From NCBI GenBank assembly GCA_964445085.1, contig CAYUJV010000013.1, positions 1 through 38,681 on the forward strand: 38,681 nucleotides of DNA, given 5' to 3'. This stretch comes from Thiobacter sp964445085 (GTDB lineage Bacteria > Pseudomonadota > Gammaproteobacteria > Burkholderiales > Thiobacteraceae). The notes under the pieces are model-generated. The model was not told the DNA's origin. It worked only from the letters and a program-made list of their open reading frames with translations, and did not search any database. Position numbers and translations under genes: made by a program. Of the stretch, positions 14,830 to 22,490 are shown one piece after another (position 1 is the first letter of the stretch; every line of letters begins with the position of its first letter).

Positions 14830-16235
14830 TGCCCGCCGAGCTCATGGCGCCGCTGATGTTCGCCGTGCTGGTGATCTTCCTGCTGCTGGGCTACCCGGTG
14901 GCGTTCGCGCTTGCCGCCGACGGCCTGCTGTTCGCCGCGCTCGGCATCCATCAGGGCCTGCTCACGCCGGAACTGCTCGGCGCCCTGCCGGCGCGCATCT
15001 ACGGCATCATGCAGAACGAAACGCTGCTGGCCATCCCCTTCTTCACCTTCATGGGCCTGATCCTGGAGAAGAGCGGCATGGCCGAGGACCTGCTCGACAC
15101 CATCGGCCAGCTGTTCGGCCCCCTGCGCGGCGGGCTCGCCTACGCGGTGGTGCTGGTCGGGGCGCTGCTCGCCGCCACCACCGGCGTGGTCGCGGCATCG
15201 GTGATTTCCATGGGGCTGATCTCGCTGCCCATCATGCTGCGCTACGGCTACGACCGGCGCTTCGCGTCGGGGGTGATCGCCGCTGCCGGCACCCTGGCGC
15301 AGATCATTCCGCCCAGCCTGGTGCTGATCGTGCTCGCCGACCAGTTGCGCCAGCCGGTGAGCGATCTGTACCAGGGCGCGATCTATCCCGCCCTGCTCCT
15401 GACGGCGCTCTACGCCGCCTATGTGCTCGCGGTGTCGCTGGCCAAGCCGGCCTTCGCGCCGGCGCTGCCGCCCGCGGCGCGCACCCTGCGCGGCGCCGCG
15501 CTGCTGGGCAGGGTGCTGGTCTCCCTGGTGCCGCCGCTGGCCCTGGTGTTCCTGGTGCTGGGCACGATCTTCATCGGCCTGGCGACGCCGACGGAGGGCG
15601 GCGCCATGGGCGCCACCGGCGCGCTGGTGCTCGCCCTCCTCAACCGCCGCCTGAGCCGCCCGCTGCTGAAGCAGGCCCTGGATACCACGGCCAAGCTGTC
15701 GTCCTTCGTGCTGTTCATCCTGATCGGCTCCACCGTGTTCGGCCTGATCTTCCGCGCGGTGAACGGCGATCTATGGGTCGAGGGCCTGTTCAGCGCCCTG
15801 CCCGGCGGCGTGGTCGGCTTCCTGATCGCGGTGAACCTGCTGGTGTTCGTGCTGGCCTTCTTCCTCGATTTCTTCGAGCTGGCCTTCATCCTGGTGCCGC
15901 TGCTGGCGCCGGTGGCGCAAAAACTCGGCATCGACCTGGTCTGGTTCGGCGTCATGCTCGCGATCAACATGCAGACCTCGTTCATGCACCCGCCCTTCGG
16001 CTTCGCCCTGTTCTATCTGCGCAGCGTCGCGCCGAAGGGGGAGTACGTGGACCGGGTGACGGGCAGGCGCACGGCGGGCGTGACCACCGGCCAGATCTAC
16101 CGGGGCGCGGTGCCCTTCGTGTTGATCCAGATCGCGATGGTGGCCATCGTGCTGGCCTTCCCGCAGCTGGTGGGCAGCCACCAGGAACAGACCGCGGCCG
16201 ACGTGCCCCTGCACATCGAGCTGCCGTCCGAGTAG
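14829..16235 (+). CDS. dctM: TRAP transporter large membrane subunit (DctM)
   Basis: Main transport channel of the TRAP system, 468 residues with about 12 hydrophobic segments. Typical DctM features are FFTFMGLILEKSGMAEDLLD, the TTGVVAASVISMG segment, PPSLVLIVLADQ, the ATPTEGGAMGATGAL motif and the C-terminal MQTSFMHPPFGFALFYLR. It starts with ATG overlapping the dctQ stop. The cognate binding protein is encoded immediately downstream but on the opposite strand, ten bases away. Confidence 0.94.
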   Translation: MPAELMAPLMFAVLVIFLLLGYPVAFALAADGLLFAALGIHQGLLTPELLGALPARIYGIMQNETLLAIPFFTFMGLILEKSGMAEDLLDTIGQLFGPLRGGLAYAVVLVGALLAATTGVVAASVISMGLISLPIMLRYGYDRRFASGVIAAAGTLAQIIPPSLVLIVLADQLRQPVSDLYQGAIYPALLLTALYAAYVLAVSLAKPAFAPALPPAARTLRGAALLGRVLVSLVPPLALVFLVLGTIFIGLATPTEGGAMGATGALVLALLNRRLSRPLLKQALDTTAKLSSFVLFILIGSTVFGLIFRAVNGDLWVEGLFSALPGGVVGFLIAVNLLVFVLAFFLDFFELAFILVPLLAPVAQKLGIDLVWFGVMLAINMQTSFMHPPFGFALFYLRSVAPKGEYVDRVTGRRTAGVTTGQIYRGAVPFVLIQIAMVAIVLAFPQLVGSHQEQTAADVPLHIELPSE

Positions 16236-16250
16236 GCGCGACGGCCTACT
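16231..16250. terminator. hairpin between convergent dctM and dctP
   Basis: AGTAGGC (16231-16237) and GCCTACT (16244-16250) form a seven-pair stem with a six-base loop covering both stop codons. It lacks a long T-run on either side, so it would be a weak or factor-aided bidirectional terminator. Confidence 0.4.
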
Positions 16251-17328
16251 TCACCGCATTGAACACGAAATTCGCATAGGACAGTTCCGCCACGCGGAAC
16301 CACTGGAACTCGTCGCTGCGGAAGCGGCTCCAGGAATCGTAGATGCGCTTGAAGGTGGGATTCTTGGCGCTTTCCTCGGCGTAGATGTCGTTCGCCGCCT
16401 TGAGCGCCGCCGCCATCACGTCCTTGGGAAAGGGGTGCAGCCTTGCGCCGCCCTTGAGCAGGCGCGCGAGCGCCGCCGGATTCTTGGCGTCGTATTCGGC
16501 CAGCATGTGCAGGTTGGCTTCCGCCGCGGCGACCTCGAACGCCTCGCGGTAGGACGGGGGCAGCTTCTCCCACTCCTTGAGGTTGATCAGGAAGGACAGC
16601 GTCGGTCCGCCCTCCCACCAGCCGGGATAGTAGTAATGCTTGGCGACCTTGTAGAAGCCCAGCTTCTCGTCGTCGTAGGGACCCACCCACTCCGCCGCAT
16701 CCAGCGTGCCCTTCTCCAGCGCCGGATAGATATCGGAGCCGGCCAGGGTCTGCGGCACCACGCCCAGGCGCGCCATGATCTCGCCGCCGATGCCAGGGAT
16801 GCGCATCTTCAGCCCCTTCAGGTCGGCCGCGCTCCTGATCTCCTTGCGGAACCAGCCCGCCATCTGTACGCCGGTGTTGCCGCCGGGGAAATTGATCACG
16901 CCGTACTGCTTGAACAGGTCGCGCATCAGCGGCAGGCCGCCGCCGTAGTACAGCCACGCATTCTGCTGCCGCGCCGTCAGGCCGAAGGGCAGGCAGGTGT
17001 CGAAGGCGAAGGCCTTGTTCTTGCCAACGTAGTAGTAGCTCGCGGTGTGGCCGCATTCGATGGTGCCGCGCCCGACTTCGTCCAGCACCTGCAGGCCGGG
17101 CACGAGTTCGCCCCCGGCGAAGACGCGAATCTGGAATTTGCCGTTGGTGAGTTTGGACACCCGGTTCGCCAGCAGCTCCGAGGCGCCGTAGATGGTGTCG
17201 AGGCTCTTGGGAAAGCTGGAGGCGAGGCGCCATTTGATTTCCGGCTCGCCCGCGGCCAGGGCGGGGGTGGCAGCGAGCCCCGCCGCGAGACCTGCGCTCG
17301 CCTTCTTGAGAAAGTTTCTTCTTTCCAT
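16246..17328 (-). CDS. dctP: TRAP substrate-binding protein, TakP-like (keto-acid type), Tat signal
   Basis: Periplasmic binding protein of 360 residues. The N-terminus ERRNFLKKASAGLAAGLAA is a twin-arginine signal (RR-x-F-L-K) ending at ALAAGEP, so it is probably exported folded. The mature part has the DctP fold; RIPGIGGEIMARLGVVP, AAEWVGPYDDEKLGFY and YYYPGWWEGGP match the ligand-site segments of TakP-type proteins that bind 2-oxo acids such as pyruvate. The ATG at 17328 follows a GGAGG-like site. It converges with dctQM, so binding protein and channel are controlled from separate promoters. Substrate is inferred from likeness only. Confidence 0.9.
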   Translation of the reverse strand: MERRNFLKKASAGLAAGLAATPALAAGEPEIKWRLASSFPKSLDTIYGASELLANRVSKLTNGKFQIRVFAGGELVPGLQVLDEVGRGTIECGHTASYYYVGKNKAFAFDTCLPFGLTARQQNAWLYYGGGLPLMRDLFKQYGVINFPGGNTGVQMAGWFRKEIRSAADLKGLKMRIPGIGGEIMARLGVVPQTLAGSDIYPALEKGTLDAAEWVGPYDDEKLGFYKVAKHYYYPGWWEGGPTLSFLINLKEWEKLPPSYREAFEVAAAEANLHMLAEYDAKNPAALARLLKGGARLHPFPKDVMAAALKAANDIYAEESAKNPTFKRIYDSWSRFRSDEFQWFRVAELSYANFVFNAVK

Positions 17329-17353
17329 GAGAGCCTCCCTTGTTCGAAAAACC

Positions 17354-17435
17354 ATTGCACCACGGAGTACGCGGAGGACGCGGAGTTTTGTGAAATCTGG
17401 GTTCCTCCGTGATCTCCGCGTACTCCGTGGTTCAG
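17354..17435. repeat. dispersed palindromic element, copy 2
   Basis: Arms CCACGGAGTACGCGGAG (17360-17376) and CTCCGCGTACTCCGTGG (17414-17430) are identical to those of copy 1 at 9651-9720, with the same ATTGCA and TTCAG flanks but a different centre. It lies in the gap between the pmbA stop (17438) and the dctP start, both on the minus strand. Confidence 0.9.
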
Positions 17436-17437
17436 CC

Positions 17438-18781
17438 TTATTCCCCCGCCACCGTCATGCGTTCGACCAGAATCGAGCCGCACTGGCGCGAGCCGCGCAC
17501 CAGCACGTCGTTGCCGATGGCGACGATCTGCTTGAACATGTCCTTGAGATTGCCGGCGATGGTGATCTCCTCCACCGGATACTGGATCACGCCGTTCTCC
17601 ACCCAGAACCCCGCCGCGCCGCGCGAGTAGTCGCCGGTGACCGGGTTCATGCCCTGGCCCAGCAGCTCCGTCACCAGCAGGCCGGTGCCCATCTTGCGCA
17701 GCAGCCCGGCCAGGTCCATGTCGCCGCTGGCGACGATCAGGTTGTGGTTGCCGCCGGCATTGCCCGTCGATTGCATGCCGAGCTTGCGCGCGGAGTAGCT
17801 GGAAAGGAAATAGCCCTGCACCACGCCATCCCTGACCACGTCCCGGTCGTGGGTCGCCACGCCCTCGTTGTCGAAGGGCGCGCTGGCGAGGCCCTTGGGC
17901 AGGTGCGGCCGCTCGCGGATCTGCACCAGGGGCGCGAACACCTGCTGGCCGATGCTGTCGAGCAGGAACGAGGTCTTGCGGTAGAGGTTGCCGCCGCTCA
18001 CCGCGGAGACGAAGCTGGCGATCAGGCCGGTGGCGACGGGCGCCTCGAAGATCACCGGCACCTGGGTGGTCTTGACCTTGCGCGCATCGAGGCGGCGCAG
18101 GGTGCGCTCGCCGGCGATGCGCCCCACCTGCTCCGGGGTGTCCAGATCGGCACGGTCGCGCGCGGTCGTGTACCAGTAGTCGCGCTGCATGCCGGCGTCC
18201 GACTCGGCGATCACCGCGCAGGAAATGCTGTGACGCGAGGTTGGATAGCCGCCGACGAAGCCGAGGCTGTTGCCGTAGACGAACACCGATTCCTGGGTGG
18301 AGACGCTGCCGCCCTCGGAGTTGTTGATGCGCTTGTCCACCCCGAACGCCGCCGCCTCGCAGGCGCGGGCCCGCTCCACCGCGTCGTCCGCCGAGATGTC
18401 CCAGGGGTGGTACAGGTCCAGGTCCGGGATGTCCCGCGCCAGCAGCTCCGCCTCCGGCAGCCCCGCGAATTCGTCTTCCGCGGTGTATTTGGCGATGGTC
18501 ACCGCGGCCGCCACCGTGTCGCGGATCGCCTCGGGCGAGAAATCCGAAGTGCTGGCATGGCCGCGCTTCTTGCCGAAATAGACGGTGACGCCCAGGCCCT
18601 TGTCGCGGTTGTATTCGATGGTCTCCACCTCGCCCAGGCGCACGGTGACGTTCTGGCCGAAGCCCTGGTTGACCTCGGCCTCGCACGCGCTGGCGCCGGC
18701 CTTGCGCGCCTGCGCCAGGATGTCCTGGGTGATCTGCTTCAGGGTGTCGATGGAATGGGAAAAACGCGTTGATTCGGCCAC
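17438..18781 (-). CDS. pmbA: metalloprotease PmbA (TldE)
   Basis: Partner of TldD in the heterodimeric metalloprotease that matures small peptides and degrades CcdA-type antitoxins. The 447-residue protein has the family blocks VETIEYNRDKGLGVTVYFGKKRGHAS near the N-terminus, SCAVIAESDAGMQRDYWYTTARD in the middle, and the C-terminal FDNEGVATHDRDVVRDGVVQGY and GNAGGNHNLIV regions. The metal-binding HExxxH motif belongs to TldD, not seen here. The gene is divergent from darP (yjgA), a common neighbour. Start ATG at 18779-18781. Confidence 0.95.
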   Translation of the reverse strand: MAESTRFSHSIDTLKQITQDILAQARKAGASACEAEVNQGFGQNVTVRLGEVETIEYNRDKGLGVTVYFGKKRGHASTSDFSPEAIRDTVAAAVTIAKYTAEDEFAGLPEAELLARDIPDLDLYHPWDISADDAVERARACEAAAFGVDKRINNSEGGSVSTQESVFVYGNSLGFVGGYPTSRHSISCAVIAESDAGMQRDYWYTTARDRADLDTPEQVGRIAGERTLRRLDARKVKTTQVPVIFEAPVATGLIASFVSAVSGGNLYRKTSFLLDSIGQQVFAPLVQIRERPHLPKGLASAPFDNEGVATHDRDVVRDGVVQGYFLSSYSARKLGMQSTGNAGGNHNLIVASGDMDLAGLLRKMGTGLLVTELLGQGMNPVTGDYSRGAAGFWVENGVIQYPVEEITIAGNLKDMFKQIVAIGNDVLVRGSRQCGSILVERMTVAGE

Positions 18782-18887
18782 GGTGCGGGCTTCTCTCCGT
18801 AAATTGCAGCAGGGGAATGGGGCGAAAAGCGGCTATGATAGCAACTTTGAACGGGCGCGGTGAACCCGCGCCGGCGCAGCCGCAATC

Positions 18888-19424
18888 ATGGATCAGGACG
18901 AAGAATTCGTAAGCAAGACCCGGCGCAAGCAGGCGATGCACGCGCTGCAGGACCTGGGGCAGGCCCTGGTCAAGCTGAGCGCGCAGCAGCTCGCGCAGCT
19001 GAATCTGCCGGAGAGCTTGGCCGAGGCGGTCAACGAGGCCAAGCGCCTGAAGAAGCACGAGGCCATCCGCCGCCAGATGCAATACATCGGCCGCCTGATG
19101 CGGGAGGTGGATGCGGCGCCGATCCAGGCGCAGATGGATGCCTGGCGCGGCGACAGCGCCCGGGAAACCGCGCGCCTGCACCAGCTGGAGCAGTGGCGCG
19201 AGCGCCTGCTCGCCGACGATGCGGCGCTCACCGATTTTGCCGCGGCGCACCCCGGGGTGGACACCCAGGCGCTGCGCACCCTGATCCGCAACGCGCGCAA
19301 GGAAGCCGAACTGAACAAGCCGCCGAAAAACGCGCGGGCGCTGTTCCGCACCCTGCGCGAGATCACGCAGCCGGCAGCTGGCCCCGCGACCGGAACCAGC
19401 GCGCCGGAGTTGGACGACGAATGA
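18888..19424 (+). CDS. darP: ribosome biogenesis factor DarP (YjgA)
   Basis: Small helical protein that associates with late 50S assembly intermediates. The 178 residues start MDQDEEFVSKTRRKQAMHALQDLGQALVKLS and include the KRLKKHEAIRRQMQYIGRLMRE segment and LRTLIRNARKEAELNKPPKNARALFRTLRE near the C-terminus, all diagnostic of the DUF615 family. It is divergent from pmbA across 106 bases and 38 bases upstream of the mogA-type gene, with which it is probably cotranscribed. Confidence 0.95.
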   Translation: MDQDEEFVSKTRRKQAMHALQDLGQALVKLSAQQLAQLNLPESLAEAVNEAKRLKKHEAIRRQMQYIGRLMREVDAAPIQAQMDAWRGDSARETARLHQLEQWRERLLADDAALTDFAAAHPGVDTQALRTLIRNARKEAELNKPPKNARALFRTLREITQPAAGPATGTSAPELDDE

Positions 19425-19462
19425 AATCCGGCGCGCACTTTCGCGGATAGAGACTCACCCCC

Positions 19463-20020
19463 ATGACCACCGCCAACGAACTGATCATCGGCCTCGTCAG
19501 CACCAGCGACCGGGCCACCCAGGGCATCTACGAGGACAAGGGCATTCCCGCGCTGGAGGACTGGTTCCGCAGCGCGCTGGCCTCGCCCTGGCGCAGCGTG
19601 ACGCGGCTGATCCCGGACGAGCGGGCCCTGATCGAGCAGACCCTGATCGAACTCGTGGATCGGGAAGGATGCCATCTGGTGCTGACCACCGGCGGCACCG
19701 GCCCCGCGCCCCGCGACGTGACGCCGGATGCGACGCTGGCGGTGGCGCACCGGGTGATGGACGGCTTCGGCGAGGCCATGCGCGCGGTGAGCCTGAAATA
19801 CGTGCCGACGGCGATCCTGTCGCGGCAGGTGGGCGTCATCCGCGGCCAGTGCCTGATCCTGAACCTGCCGGGCCAGCCCAAGGCGATCAAGGAGACGCTG
19901 GACGGCGTGTTCGCCGCGGTCCCCTACTGCATCGACCTGATCGGCGGCCCCTACGTCGAAACCCGCGAGGACGTGGTCAAGGCCTTCCGGCCGAAGTCCG
20001 CGCAGCGGCCGGCGGGATGA
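19463..20020 (+). CDS. mog: molybdopterin adenylyltransferase
   Basis: Activates molybdopterin by adenylation before molybdenum insertion. The 185-residue protein has the MoaB/Mog fold with LVLTTGGTGPAPRDVTPDAT, the nucleotide and pterin-binding loop, followed by the GFGEAMR and LPGQPKAIKETLD motifs. It resembles E. coli MogA in length and in the N-terminal IGLVSTSDRA. Upstream darP is in the same direction. No Shine-Dalgarno site is obvious before the ATG at 19463. No other molybdenum-cofactor gene is in the window. Confidence 0.93.
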   Translation: MTTANELIIGLVSTSDRATQGIYEDKGIPALEDWFRSALASPWRSVTRLIPDERALIEQTLIELVDREGCHLVLTTGGTGPAPRDVTPDATLAVAHRVMDGFGEAMRAVSLKYVPTAILSRQVGVIRGQCLILNLPGQPKAIKETLDGVFAAVPYCIDLIGGPYVETREDVVKAFRPKSAQRPAG

Positions 20021-20135
20021 GCGGCGCCTGCCCGCCGGCGCCGCTATTGTCTATCCATCTGGCATCCGATAAGCTCCGGCCTTACAAGAAATTCACGAAT
20101 CCCGGGCCGTCATCCCGGCCCCTTGCAGCGGTCCC

Positions 20136-21776
20136 ATGTTCGATTTCAGCGGTCTGATCAACGCCATCCTGCGCAGGAAATCCGACGACCCGGTCGGCAG
20201 CCTGAAATCGGCCACCGTCTGGGTGCAGGAGCTCCCGCTCGCCGACGTGCACCAGGCCCACGTCGAGATCGTCAGGGCGCTGACCTCCATCAACGAAAAC
20301 CGGCGCATGCCGCTCAAGGAGCGCATCCGCGTCGTCATGTATCTGGACGAAAAGGCGCGCACGCTCCAGGCGCAACTGTGCCGCGACTTCATGGCGGTGA
20401 TCGACACGCCGCACGCCCCCGAGCGGGCCTATCTGCAGACCATCCTGGCCTTCTGGGAGGAGATGGCGAACGCCTACCAGATCTGCGTGCGCAGCTTCGC
20501 CCAGGCGCCCAGCAACAAGCTGTGGCCGTCGATCCCCACGCTCACCGCGCGCGGCCTCTACCATTACGCAATGCAGGCGAAGTGGGCGCACCTGCGCTAT
20601 CTGCCGGTGGAAGCCTCGGTCTGGCGCAATCTCAACCGCCTGTGCCTGTTCGCCGAGCGCGAGGACTTTGCGACCGCGCCGCTGCGACTGTTTCCGGACG
20701 CCCCGGACGACACCAGCTGCGTCGCCGAATACATGCACGCCATGCTGCTGCATCTGGCCAACCCGGAGAGCCTGCAGCCGGCGCAGATCGACCAGGTGGA
20801 CCGCTGGCTCGACCAGTGGGGAAAATCCGTGGTGCTGGAGGCGGAGTTCCGTCCCCATCGCCAGCTGTATGCCGTCAACCTGGGTGACACCAAGCCCGCG
20901 CGCAAGCTGCGCCGCAACATGCTGGGCGAGAAGTATCGCTACTTCGGCGTCGGCCTGTTGATGGTCACCATCGACAAGGCAATCGAGCAGCTCAAGGCCG
21001 GCGAAGTGCCGGCGCGGCTGGGCCTGGGCGAAGACTGCCGCCTGCCGCAATGCCTGGACCTCATCGAACTGGTGCAGAAGCGCTGGGCGCGCAAGGACGA
21101 CACGCGCAAGCATGAACGCACCGCCAAGGTGAAGGTGGTGCAGGTGGTGCAGGGCTTCCACGATGTCGTGTCCCAGCTCAAGCCCGGCCCGAAGAAACGG
21201 CGCAAGCCCAGGCCCGCGGGCGAGATGATCGACTACCAGGTGATGGGCTACACCAGCGGCGGCACGCCCCTGGGCACCGATACACAATCGGGCGAGGACG
21301 AGCTGTTCGAGCCTCTGCTCGAACAGTGGGTCATGGAGAATGAAAGCGCCTCCGGCTGCGGCGCCACCCTGGAAATCGGCGCCCAGCCGCTGAAGATCGG
21401 CACCCTGGTCGGCCTCAAGCCGGACGACAACCGCCATTTCCTCATCGGGGTGGTGCGCCGCATCAACAAGAACCCGGCGGCCAAGACCTATGTCGGCATC
21501 GAGACCCTGAGCCAGGCGCCGATCCCGGTGGAACTGCACACCCTGCCCAACGGCCAGCAGAAGCCCCTGCGCACGGACGGCATCTATCTGCTGGAGATGC
21601 CGGAAGCCCAGCAGCCGCGCAGCCTGCTGATCGCGCGCCAGGAATACGAGCCCGGACGCATCCTCCAGCTCAAGGCCCAGGGCAAGGCCTACAGCATCCG
21701 CCTGCAGCAGGCGATAGAGCAGAGCGACGACTACAGCCGCGTGAGCTTTGACGTGCTGGCGCGGCACCACGCGTAG
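20136..21776 (+). CDS. uncharacterised protein with PilZ-like C-terminus (paralogue 1)
   Basis: A 546-residue protein I do not recognise by name. Residues about 1-330 are helical and start with a pattern shared with paralogue 2 (M-F-x-F, then ELPLADVHQAH). Residues about 390-480 look like a PilZ beta-barrel: NESASG at 402-407 fits the [D/N]xSxxG c-di-GMP motif, followed by LKIGTLVGLKP, IGVVRRI and YVGIETLS strands. The arginine pair usually found about 20 residues earlier is not visible, so binding may be weak or lost. No signal peptide or membrane segment. It sits 115 bases after the mog-type gene, upstream of an esterase. c-di-GMP binding is inference. Confidence 0.75.
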   Translation: MFDFSGLINAILRRKSDDPVGSLKSATVWVQELPLADVHQAHVEIVRALTSINENRRMPLKERIRVVMYLDEKARTLQAQLCRDFMAVIDTPHAPERAYLQTILAFWEEMANAYQICVRSFAQAPSNKLWPSIPTLTARGLYHYAMQAKWAHLRYLPVEASVWRNLNRLCLFAEREDFATAPLRLFPDAPDDTSCVAEYMHAMLLHLANPESLQPAQIDQVDRWLDQWGKSVVLEAEFRPHRQLYAVNLGDTKPARKLRRNMLGEKYRYFGVGLLMVTIDKAIEQLKAGEVPARLGLGEDCRLPQCLDLIELVQKRWARKDDTRKHERTAKVKVVQVVQGFHDVVSQLKPGPKKRRKPRPAGEMIDYQVMGYTSGGTPLGTDTQSGEDELFEPLLEQWVMENESASGCGATLEIGAQPLKIGTLVGLKPDDNRHFLIGVVRRINKNPAAKTYVGIETLSQAPIPVELHTLPNGQQKPLRTDGIYLLEMPEAQQPRSLLIARQEYEPGRILQLKAQGKAYSIRLQQAIEQSDDYSRVSFDVLARHHA

Positions 21777-21799
21777 CGCGCCGCCATCTTTCACTCATC

Positions 21800-22474
21800 G
21801 TGACCGACGCCCCGCCGCCCCCGCTGGAAACCGCCACCGGCGACCAACCGACCGCCAGCGTCATCTGGCTGCACGGCCTGGGCGCCGATGGCTACGACTT
21901 CCTGCCCATCGTCGATGAGCTCAATCTCGGCGGGCTGGGCGACATTCGCTTCGTGTTTCCCCACGCGCCGCTGATGCCGGTGACGCTAAACAATGGCTAC
22001 GTGATGCCGGCCTGGTACGACGTGGTCGCGCTGCATCCGGACGCGCCGGAAGACGAGGCCGGCATTCGCGCCTCGGCCCGGACCGTCACCGAGCTCATCG
22101 CGCGCGAGAACGCCCGCGGCATCCCCGCCCGGCGCATCGTGCTCGCGGGCTTCTCCCAGGGCGGCGTCATCGCCCTGCACACGGCGCTGCGCCATTCCGA
22201 GCGGCTGGCGGGCGCGCTCATCCTCTCCTCCTACCTGGCCCTGCCGGAGCGCCTTCCCGCCGAGGCATCGGCGCCGAACCGCGACCTCCCCATCTTCATG
22301 GCCCACGGCAGCCTGGACAACATCGTGCCGGAGACGCTGGCGCGGCGGAGCGAAGCGCTGCTGCGGGAGCTGGACTACCCGGTGGAATGGCATGGCTATG
22401 CCATGGCCCATTCGGTGTGTCCGGAGGAAATCGCGGATATCGGGAACTGGCTGCGCCGCGTGCTGGCGGGCTGA
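21800..22474 (+). CDS. carboxylesterase/phospholipase, alpha/beta hydrolase
   Basis: A 224-residue soluble esterase of the family containing Pseudomonas carboxylesterase II and acyl-protein thioesterases. The oxyanion region WLHGLGADGYDF, nucleophile GFSQGG (Ser about 117), Asp in SLDNIVP and His in AMAHSVCPEEI make a complete triad. The start is a GTG 23 bases after paralogue 1, so the two are probably cotranscribed. It converges with paralogue 2. Natural substrate is unknown. Confidence 0.9.
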   Translation: MTDAPPPPLETATGDQPTASVIWLHGLGADGYDFLPIVDELNLGGLGDIRFVFPHAPLMPVTLNNGYVMPAWYDVVALHPDAPEDEAGIRASARTVTELIARENARGIPARRIVLAGFSQGGVIALHTALRHSERLAGALILSSYLALPERLPAEASAPNRDLPIFMAHGSLDNIVPETLARRSEALLRELDYPVEWHGYAMAHSVCPEEIADIGNWLRRVLAG

Positions 22475-22490
22475 AGCCGGGCCGCGAGGC

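Noticed and set aside
16977..19250. 757-codon minus-strand frame across dctP, pmbA and darP
   Set aside because: Different frame from dctP and pmbA and antisense to darP; it runs through a palindromic repeat.
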